Source: an uncultured Bacteroidota bacterium (lineage in GTDB: Bacteria > Bacteroidota > Bacteroidia > Flavobacteriales > Schleiferiaceae). Taken from it: a stretch of DNA of 6,629 bases. This document shows, in pieces, positions 1-4,202 of this stretch. The stretch lies in NCBI GenBank assembly GCA_913056475.1, contig CAJXMS010000130.1, forward strand, positions 1-6,629, in the 5' to 3' direction. Made by a program: the position numbers and the translations under genes. Position 1 is the first letter of the stretch. The number at the start of each line of letters is the position of its first letter. Below the pieces are notes generated by a model, which did no database searches, was not told the DNA's origin, and saw only the letters and a list, made by a program, of their open reading frames with translations.

Positions 1-172
1 CACCGGCAAAAGAAAGCATTTCCGGCAGGGGTAAACTGTAGATCGCGTAATCTTCTTTAAAGCGTTCTTGCTTGGATTGATTGTCGGCTGGTTCGCTGCT
101 GGAGTAACTCAGGAACCGCAGCCCGCCCAGGAGAATTACCGCCAGGCCTAAAGTGTAGAGCAGTTTTTTCAT
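1..172 (-). CDS. N-terminal fragment of a probable MltD-type lytic murein transglycosylase (runs off the left edge)
   Basis: Only the first 57 codons are present. The protein starts MKKLLYTLGLAVILLGGLRF, a short basic start followed by a hydrophobic stretch (about residues 4-20) that would be a signal peptide or membrane anchor. A polar Ser/Gln/Lys-rich linker follows, and then a segment around residues 38-57 reading FKEDYAIYSLPLPEMLSFAG. From memory, membrane-anchored transglycosylases of the SLT/LysM (MltD-like) type in Bacteroidota carry a very similar YxIYxLPxPxxLxFAG segment just before the catalytic domain, which lies outside this window. Such enzymes cut peptidoglycan glycan strands in the periplasm. 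The ATG overlaps the TGA of rfbC by four bases (ATGA), so translation is probably coupled to rfbC. The family call rests on one short segment. The gene itself is well supported by the overlap, the start codon and the signal sequence. Confidence 0.6.
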   Translation of the reverse strand, partial: MKKLLYTLGLAVILLGGLRFLSYSSSEPADNQSKQERFKEDYAIYSLPLPEMLSFAG

Positions 173-720
173 GAGTAGGTAAAGGGGCTTTCGAAAGAGG
201 CAAAATCCGGTGATTGCTGATCCTTGTGGGAAAGGACAGGATTTTCCAGCTGCCAATCTATACCCAAATCTGGGTCATTCCAGGCAATGCTCCCCTCCGT
301 TTCGGGGTGATAGAGGTCGGTACACTTATAACAAAAAACGGTGTCATCCGCCAGGGTAGCAAAGCCGTGGGCAAAGCCTGGTGGGATGTAAAACTGCAGC
401 TTGTTTTCCTCGTTCAGTTCTAATTTATGGTGCTGGCCATAGGTAGGCGAACCTTTGCGGATGTCTACCGCCACGTCCAATACGGCCCCTTTGATTACCC
501 GTACTAATTTACCTTGAGCATGAGGAGGCCGCTGGAAATGCAAGCCCCGCAGAACACCGCGGCTGGAAAGGGATTGATTGTCTTGTAAGAACTGGGGTTG
601 CAAACCGGCTTCCCGGAATTTTTCTGCATTGAAAGATTCGAAAAAATAGCCGCGATCATCGCCAAATACGCGGGGCTCGACCACTACCAGGCCGGAAATA
701 TGGGTGGGGTGTACTTGCAT
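169..720 (-). CDS. rfbC: dTDP-4-dehydrorhamnose 3,5-epimerase (RmlC)
   Basis: This cytoplasmic cupin enzyme epimerises C3 and C5 of dTDP-4-keto-6-deoxyglucose, the third step of dTDP-L-rhamnose synthesis for surface polysaccharide. The 183-residue product has the usual family length. Family signatures are present in order: GDDRGYFFESF (20-30), QDN followed by GVLRGLHFQ (46-63, with the expected catalytic His at 61), KLVRV and DVAVDIRKGSPTYG (71-95), PPGFAHGF (113-120), YKCTDLYHP (131-139, containing the candidate catalytic tyrosines) and WNDPDLGIDW (147-156). Asp167 in SHKD is the likely partner of the catalytic His. I chose ATG at 720 because family members begin just before the EPRVFGDDRG segment; the open frame extends to a TTG at 747, but that would add nine atypical residues. 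The gene lies 38 bases after the phosphoribosyltransferase and overlaps the transglycosylase start. No other rhamnose genes are in the window. Confidence 0.95.
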   Translation of the reverse strand: MQVHPTHISGLVVVEPRVFGDDRGYFFESFNAEKFREAGLQPQFLQDNQSLSSRGVLRGLHFQRPPHAQGKLVRVIKGAVLDVAVDIRKGSPTYGQHHKLELNEENKLQFYIPPGFAHGFATLADDTVFCYKCTDLYHPETEGSIAWNDPDLGIDWQLENPVLSHKDQQSPDFASFESPFTYS

Positions 721-724
721 GGGG

Positions 725-732
725 CAAAGGTA
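725..732 (-). promoter_or_regulatory. Candidate -7 promoter element upstream of rfbC
   Basis: On the minus strand this reads TACCTTTG, an exact match to the Bacteroidota -7 consensus TAnnTTTG. It sits in the only non-overlapping gap of the left gene block (721-758). A -33 TTTG is not clear; the best base run at the expected spacing is AATG (755-752). The element ends 4 bases before the rfbC ATG, so a transcript started here would have almost no leader. It may give rfbC and the transglycosylase transcription independent of aroK. Confidence 0.45.
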
Positions 733-758
733 TTCACTCCGCCACAATAGGCATTGCC

Positions 759-1268
759 CTAAGATACGATGACCTGGTAGGGGGCCGCTTCTAAGTGAAC
801 GTTCACGTGTTCTTGCAGAGAGGTGGAGAGCGACAGGCCTTTAAAATCGGCTTTAACCGGATACCTTTTGTGGCTGCGATCTACCAATACCACGGTTTTA
901 AGTTTTTTCAGGGGGTATTGCAAAAAATGGTGCACGCCGTAAATAAGGGTGCTACCGCTTTTCAGGACATCATCTACCACCACGACACAGCCCTCTTTAA
1001 AATCTAATTGCGGATCGGGCGCCAGCCGGATAGGCTGGTTTAGGGGGGCCTCTTTATGAAGCTGAAGGGCTACCGTTTCGCAGCGCAAGGGGCTTATTGC
1101 TTCTAGCTCCGCCGCCAGTAGCCCCGCCAGGGTATGGCCCCGCGAGGCGATGCCGGCCAGCAGGAGCTGCTCTTCTTCCTGAAATTCCTCGTAAAGTTGC
1201 CAGGCGATGCGGCGGATGCGCTGCAAGATCTGTTCGTGCGCCAGTACGCGGGTTTGCTTTTCACTCAT
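759..1268 (-). CDS. PyrR-like type I phosphoribosyltransferase
   Basis: A 169-residue phosphoribosyltransferase. The PRPP-binding loop VVVVDDVLKSGST is at 95-107 (Asp99-Asp100 and the KSGST turn), the pyrophosphate-loop region IASRGHTLAG is at 40-49, and a PyrR-like segment LVDRSHKRYPVKADFKG is at 128-144 (compare LVDRGHRELPIRADFVG in Firmicutes PyrR). PyrR proteins bind uridine nucleotides, have weak uracil phosphoribosyltransferase activity, and in Firmicutes regulate pyrimidine genes by attenuation. Here no pyrimidine gene is nearby, so substrate and any regulatory role are unknown. I recall that Bacteroidota often carry this gene next to shikimate kinase, which fits the layout. The ATG lies inside the end of the nitroreductase gene (8-base overlap ATGAGTGA), with no Shine-Dalgarno sequence, so coupled translation is likely. 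The family call is firm and the exact function is open. Confidence 0.88.
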   Translation of the reverse strand: MSEKQTRVLAHEQILQRIRRIAWQLYEEFQEEEQLLLAGIASRGHTLAGLLAAELEAISPLRCETVALQLHKEAPLNQPIRLAPDPQLDFKEGCVVVVDDVLKSGSTLIYGVHHFLQYPLKKLKTVVLVDRSHKRYPVKADFKGLSLSTSLQEHVNVHLEAAPYQVIVS

Positions 1269-1854
1269 AATGCCAGGTTACTTTATCGTCGATGCCGCTC
1301 AATCGTCGGCCGCGAGGCGGCTCCTTGGCGGGGTAGCCCAGGTAGAAAAATCCGAGCGAACGATCACCTTCTGCCAGCCCCAGGAAACGACGGGTGGCCT
1401 CCGTATAAGCCAGGGCACCGCTGCTCCAGTAGCCCGCTAGTCCGCGGGCATGAGCGGTGAGCCAAATATTCTGGACGGCCATAGCTACTGCCGACAATTC
1501 TTCCTGTTCCGGAATTTTGGGGTTTTCGCCCAGGTGCGCGCCAATGCCTATGACGTGGCTGGCTTGGGTAGGACGGCTTGCCAATTTTTGGTAACGAACG
1601 GCATTAAAATTATCAGCAGCTGGATCGGGCTGGTCCTGCTGGGCCAGGAAAGTGCCCAGCCGGGCCAGGGCGCTTCCCGTAAAAACAACAAACCGCCAGG
1701 GCTCCGTGTAGCCATGCGTGGGCGCCCAGTTGGCCGCTTCCAGCAGTGCTTGAATTTCTGCCTGGGGAATGGTCTCCCCGCTAAAATCACGGGGCTTGAC
1801 GGTTCGCCGCTGGTGAATGGTTTCTTCCAGAGATGAATGGGGAAAAGGCTTCAT
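1261..1854 (-). CDS. Nitroreductase-family FMN oxidoreductase (YdjA-like)
   Basis: A 197-residue nitroreductase-fold protein of typical length for the single-domain group. Visible signatures are the N-terminal IHQRRTVKPRDF (13-24; the Arg pair contacts the FMN phosphate in this family), AANWAPTHGYTEPWRFVVF (40-58, the AP...PWRF segment of YdjA-like members), the helix SAVAMAVQNIWLTAHARGLAG (121-141), GYWSSG (141-146) and the closing strand FFYLGYP (169-175). These enzymes use FMN and NAD(P)H to reduce nitro compounds, quinones or similar acceptors; the natural substrate cannot be read from sequence. The gene begins inside the aroK stop (ATGA overlap) and ends inside the next start codon, so it is translated as part of the aroK-phosphoribosyltransferase unit. 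The protein has no signal peptide and should be cytoplasmic. Confidence 0.9.
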   Translation of the reverse strand: MKPFPHSSLEETIHQRRTVKPRDFSGETIPQAEIQALLEAANWAPTHGYTEPWRFVVFTGSALARLGTFLAQQDQPDPAADNFNAVRYQKLASRPTQASHVIGIGAHLGENPKIPEQEELSAVAMAVQNIWLTAHARGLAGYWSSGALAYTEATRRFLGLAEGDRSLGFFYLGYPAKEPPRGRRLSGIDDKVTWHYE

Positions 1855-2360
1855 AAGAGATGTTCTTCCAGGTATTCTATTTGCGCCTCCGTATCAATTA
1901 ACCTTTGAGGCAAGGTAAGCTGGGCGCTTTCATAAAAAGCACGTCTTTCAAATAAATGTTTGGCAATAAATTCGCTCAGCTGCTCCTCGGCCACCGATTC
2001 CAGCAGAGGTCGTTCCGCCCGTTGGTGGCGCAGTCTTTCCGCCAGTTGCTTCACCGAGCGCTGCAAATACACCGTATGTGTGTGGGCGTTAAGGGCCTCC
2101 ATGTGCTGGTAATAGCAGGGAGTACCGCCGCCCAGGGCCAGTACAAATCGAGGGCGGGGAAGCAGCTCCTCAAGCAACTGATGCTCGGCACGCCGAAAGT
2201 AGATTTCCCCCTTTTGCCGGAGGGTTTCCGCTACCGAAAGGCCCGTATGCGCCTGAAAAGCTTCGTCCAGGTCGATAAAAGGAAGCGTCCAGCGCCGGGC
2301 CAGGGCCTTACCCAGGGTACTCTTGCCGGCCCCCATGTATCCAAGCAGACTTATCTTCAT
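1851..2360 (-). CDS. aroK: Shikimate kinase
   Basis: Shikimate kinase phosphorylates shikimate to shikimate-3-phosphate with ATP, the fifth step of the chorismate pathway. The 169-residue product has normal family length. The Walker A motif GYMGAGKST is at 7-15. FIDLDE at 28-33 provides the conserved Asp30 and Asp32. YFRRAE at 54-59 gives the shikimate-binding Arg56 with Glu59, GGGTP at 77-81 is the Walker B-like shikimate-binding loop, ERPLL at 116-120 carries the lid arginine Arg117, and FERRAFYE at 137-144 supplies the adenine-site Arg. I chose ATG at 2360. The open frame reaches a TTG at 2369, but those bases form the TTTG of the upstream promoter element and would add only three residues. 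It is the first gene of the left minus-strand block and is divergent from the tRNA-Lys promoter. Confidence 0.95.
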   Translation of the reverse strand: MKISLLGYMGAGKSTLGKALARRWTLPFIDLDEAFQAHTGLSVAETLRQKGEIYFRRAEHQLLEELLPRPRFVLALGGGTPCYYQHMEALNAHTHTVYLQRSVKQLAERLRHQRAERPLLESVAEEQLSEFIAKHLFERRAFYESAQLTLPQRLIDTEAQIEYLEEHLL

Positions 2361-2366
2361 AAGACG

Positions 2367-2374
2367 CAAAGGTA
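2367..2374 (-). promoter_or_regulatory. Candidate -7 promoter element for aroK
   Basis: On the minus strand the bases read TACCTTTG, matching TAnnTTTG. Only six bases separate it from the aroK ATG, so the predicted transcription start falls within a few bases of the start codon. No TTTG is visible at the expected -33 spacing (that region reads TAAAGCCC). Its location directly before the first gene of the block is the main support. Confidence 0.5.
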
Positions 2375-2429
2375 GCTCAAGCCATGCGAAAAGGGCTTTA
2401 TCACCATTTTCGAAAAATTTAATTCCGGG

Positions 2430-2462
2430 TTTGGCCGGACTAAAAAACTGCCCTTATATTTG
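2430..2462 (+). promoter_or_regulatory. Bacteroidota-type promoter of tRNA-Lys
   Basis: TTTG at 2430-2433 and TATATTTG at 2455-2462 are separated by 21 bases, matching the primary-sigma consensus of Bacteroidota (TTTG near -33, TAnnTTTG near -7). An A/T-rich stretch (about 2407-2422) lies just upstream and could act as an UP-like element. The predicted start, about 2466, is roughly 24 bases before the mature tRNA-Lys 5' end. This is the only promoter in the window with both elements clear. Confidence 0.75.
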
Positions 2463-2489
2463 CAGCCCTGAAATCGAAAGGGTTTTAAG

Positions 2490-2562
2490 GACTCAGTAGC
2501 TCAGCTGGTAGAGCATCTCCCTTTTAAGGAGAGGGTCCAGGGTTCGAGCCCCTGCTGAGTCA
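2490..2562 (+). tRNA. tRNA-Lys (anticodon TTT)
   Basis: A complete cloverleaf of 73 bases. The acceptor stem GACTCAG (2490-2496) pairs with CTGAGTC (2555-2561) and the discriminator base is A at 2562. The D-stem pairs GCTC with GAGC. The anticodon stem TCTCC/GGAGA encloses the loop CTTTTAA (2521-2527) with anticodon TTT at 2523-2525. A five-base variable loop is followed by the T-arm CAGGG-TTCGAGC-CCCTG (2538-2554). The CCA end is not encoded: CC happens to follow, then G. It reads AAA and AAG lysine codons. Confidence 0.97.
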
Positions 2563-2567
2563 CCGTC

Positions 2568-2594
2568 AAAGCTCCTCCCCGAGGGGCTTTTTTT
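2568..2594 (+). terminator. Intrinsic terminator between the two tRNA genes
   Basis: AAAGCTCCTC (2568-2577) pairs with GAGGGGCTTT (2581-2590) across a three-base CCC loop, giving ten pairs with one T-G wobble. The 3' arm runs into a seven-base T tract (2588-2594). It starts five bases after the tRNA-Lys discriminator base. Its position suggests that much of the tRNA-Lys transcript ends before tRNA-Leu. Confidence 0.85.
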
Positions 2595-2631
2595 AGGAGC
2601 GTTTGCTCCGCTTTCCCGTTCTAAAAGTAAT

Positions 2632-2715
2632 GCCCAGGTGGTGGAATTGGTAGACACGCTATCTTGAGGGGGTAGTGGCCGCAAGGTCGTGCCGGTTCGA
2701 ATCCGGCCCTGGGCA
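2632..2715 (+). tRNA. tRNA-Leu (anticodon GAG)
   Basis: An 84-base class II tRNA with a long variable arm. The acceptor stem GCCCAGG (2632-2638) pairs with CCTGGGC (2708-2714) and the discriminator is A at 2715. The anticodon stem CTATC/GGTAG encloses TTGAGGG (2664-2670), so the anticodon is GAG (2666-2668), reading CUC and CUU. The variable arm is TGGCC-GCAA-GGTCG, and the T-arm is GCCGG-TTCGAAT-CCGGC. CCA is not encoded (CCT follows). I see no TAnnTTTG element in the 37 bases between the preceding terminator and this gene, so it may depend on read-through from the tRNA-Lys promoter or on a promoter I do not recognise. Confidence 0.97.
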
Positions 2716-2740
2716 CCTTTTTTCTTCTCTACCCCTTTTG

Positions 2741-2794
2741 TTGGGCCCTGCCGGGCCAAATGTATTATAAGCTGATCTTGGGCCTTTTTCTTTT
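2741..2794 (+). terminator. Possible terminator downstream of tRNA-Leu
   Basis: GGGCCAA (2753-2759) can pair with TTGGGCC (2778-2784) at six of seven positions, with one G-G mismatch and an 18-base loop. A T-rich run follows (2785-2794, one interrupting C). A competing hairpin forms just upstream from TTGGGCCC (2741-2748) and GGGCCAA (2753-2759) with one bulged G. Neither is as clean as the terminator after tRNA-Lys, but one probably ends the tRNA transcript. Confidence 0.4.
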
Positions 2795-3044
2795 AAAAAG
2801 TGGCCCATCATTCATTGATGCCAGGTCATCCCCTATTCAAAGACCGATGGGATAAGGTGGTTTTACAAGCCCTTTCCCACGTTTCTATTCCAATATCCGT
2901 TTCATTCTATCCGATAGGCGCTCAATCTGGCGAGGCAACCACCTATAGTCGATTCACTTACAGCCAGTAGAAACACATTTGGCCGAAGGCCTACCAAGAA
3001 ACCCCTGCCATGAGGAGCGGGAAACCAGAGCGTGCGAGATGCGT
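2795..3044. other. Intergenic stretch without a supportable gene
   Basis: About 250 bases between the tRNA-Leu terminator region and the ypdA promoter element. I see only small palindromes: CATCA-TTCAT-TGATG (2806-2820), CTATC-C-GATAG (2907-2917) and GGCC-GAA-GGCC (2981-2991). There is also an 8-base inverted repeat, AGGTGGTT (2855-2862) with AACCACCT (2937-2944). These are about as frequent as chance allows. A 70-codon minus-strand open frame crosses it but shows no recognisable protein features. No tRNA-derived direct repeat indicating an integrated element was found. Confidence 0.5.
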
Positions 3045-3052
3045 TACTTTTG
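3045..3052 (+). promoter_or_regulatory. Candidate -7 promoter element for ypdA
   Basis: TACTTTTG matches TAnnTTTG exactly. It ends 27 bases before the ypdA ATG, which predicts a leader of roughly 20-25 bases. No TTTG is visible at the expected -33 spacing (around 3021-3025), so the site would be a half-consensus promoter. No Shine-Dalgarno sequence precedes the ATG. Confidence 0.45.
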
Positions 3053-3079
3053 TACTTGCTTTTTTGAATAGATAAGCCC

Positions 3080-4060
3080 ATGCTGGATGTACTGATTATA
3101 GGCGGCGGCCCCATAGGAATGGCCTGTGGTATAGAAGCCCAAAAGAGAGGGTTGAGCTATCGGATCGTGGAAAAAGGCGTGTTGGTAAACAGCCTTTACC
3201 ATTATCCGCTCAACATGACCTTTTTTTCCACCTCGGACAAGCTGGAAATAGGCGATGTCCCCTTTGTATCGCACAATGCTAAGCCTACCCGGGCGGAGGC
3301 AATCGAATATTATCGCCGGGTGGCCATGAAATTTGACCTCGATATAGGTCTTTATGAGCCGGTAAAAGAGATAAGTCCCCAAACGGAAGGCTACCGGGTA
3401 AAAACGGCCCGCCGGGACTACCAAGCGGCTAATGTGGTACTGGCTACTGGCTTTTACGACGAGGAAAACAAGCTCAATATACCCGGAGAGGACTTGCCCA
3501 AGGTGCGGCATTATTATGATGACCCCCATCCTTATTTTCGCCAGCGACTGGTGGTGGTAGGGGCGCGGAACTCTGCCGTAGATGCGGCGCTGGAAACCTG
3601 GCGCAAGGGGGCGCAAGAGGTAACCATGGTGGTACGGGAGCCCGAAATTTCCCAGCGGGTAAAATACTGGGCCCGCCCCGATATCGTCAATCGCATAGAG
3701 GAAGGCTCCATCAAGGCGTTTTTTGAAGCGGAGCTTACCGCCATAGAGCCCGGCCAGGTAGTGGTGAAGCAGCAGGGGAAGTCCTTCACGCTGGAAAACG
3801 ACTTTGTCCTGGCCCTTACGGGATACCGGCCAAATTTTGATATGCTACGCAAGCTGGGAGTAGCACTGGACGCCGAAAACAGCATGATACCAGCTTATAA
3901 TCCCGCTACCATGGAAAGCAACGTGGAAGGGCTGTACCTGGCGGGGGTCGTATGTGGTGGATTGGAAACCCAAAAGTGGTTTATTGAAAATTCCCGGGCC
4001 CATGCCCCGCTGATCATGCAGGCCATACAGGAGCGTATGGGGGCAGCGGTAAAGGTGTAA
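3080..4060 (+). CDS. ypdA: YpdA-family FAD/NAD(P)H-dependent disulfide reductase (putative bacillithiol disulfide reductase)
   Basis: A 326-residue two-dinucleotide-binding oxidoreductase. The FAD Rossmann motif GGGPIG is at 8-13, and the family-specific SLYHYP and TFFSTSDKLEIGD segments are at 38-43 and 47-59. LATG is at 121-124, LPKVRHYYDDPHPYF at 139-153, the NAD(P)H Rossmann motif VVVGARNSAVDAA at 158-170, and the second FAD segment GLYLAGV at 284-290. In Staphylococcus aureus, YpdA uses NADPH to reduce bacillithiol disulfide and depends on the Cys of GGGPCG. Here that position is Ile12, and the only cysteines are Cys16 (GMACGIEA) and Cys292 (GVVCGG). I recall GGGPIG followed by a Cys as usual for Bacteroidota members. 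The ATG places the first beta strand at residue 3, as in homologues. The gene is monocistronic and convergent with the thioredoxin-like gene. The family is firm; the substrate is inferred. Confidence 0.88.
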   Translation: MLDVLIIGGGPIGMACGIEAQKRGLSYRIVEKGVLVNSLYHYPLNMTFFSTSDKLEIGDVPFVSHNAKPTRAEAIEYYRRVAMKFDLDIGLYEPVKEISPQTEGYRVKTARRDYQAANVVLATGFYDEENKLNIPGEDLPKVRHYYDDPHPYFRQRLVVVGARNSAVDAALETWRKGAQEVTMVVREPEISQRVKYWARPDIVNRIEEGSIKAFFEAELTAIEPGQVVVKQQGKSFTLENDFVLALTGYRPNFDMLRKLGVALDAENSMIPAYNPATMESNVEGLYLAGVVCGGLETQKWFIENSRAHAPLIMQAIQERMGAAVKV

Positions 4061-4095
4061 AGCGAGCGAGCGGGGCTACCGCCAGGTTATAATCG

Positions 4096-4128
4096 CTCCC
4101 CCTCTGGTGGATATGCGCTTTGGGGGAG
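4096..4128. repeat. Inverted repeat between the convergent ypdA and thioredoxin-like genes
   Basis: CTCCCCC (4096-4102) and GGGGGAG (4122-4128) are perfect 7-base complements with a 19-base loop. A competing pair, TCTGG (4103-4107) with CCAGA (4131-4135), partly overlaps it. It lies in the 142-base convergent intergenic region, where a bidirectional terminator would be expected, but there is no T tract on either side. The remaining intergenic sequence shows only a short GCGA tandem (4062-4071). Confidence 0.35.
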
Positions 4129-4202
4129 ACCCAGATCATAAAAATGGTTTGGTGCTTGAGAGGGCCATGCAGGTCCCGGGAAGCGCGGTAGAAGGGTTTC
4201 TT

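Noticed and set aside
721..747. Nine-residue N-terminal extension of rfbC from a TTG at 747
   Set aside because: The extension has no similarity to the family and would include the promoter element bases; ATG at 720 gives the usual RmlC N-terminus.
1134..1460. 108-codon plus-strand open frame over the nitroreductase/phosphoribosyltransferase junction
   Set aside because: It is antisense to two well-recognised genes, with low-complexity Arg/Gly/Pro-rich translation and no promoter.
2490..2715. Possible integration (att) site at the tRNA genes
   Set aside because: No direct repeat of either tRNA 3' end, integrase or phage-like gene is present in the window.
2493..2759. 88-codon minus-strand open frame across both tRNA genes
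   Set aside because: It is antisense to the two tRNAs. Its translation (GARTLDPLLKREMLYQLSY and GRIRTGT) is the well-known spurious product of reading tRNA genes backwards.
2855..2944. 8-base inverted repeat AGGTGGTT/AACCACCT with a 74-base spacer
   Set aside because: A match of this length in about 300 bases is expected by chance, and it does not extend or enclose a recognisable structure.
2902..3114. 70-codon minus-strand open frame upstream of ypdA
   Set aside because: It runs into the ypdA start region in antisense, and shows no recognisable domain, signal peptide or promoter.
3044..3616. 190-codon minus-strand open frame opposite ypdA
   Set aside because: It is fully explained as the antisense shadow of the conserved FAD-binding half of ypdA; the translation has no family features.
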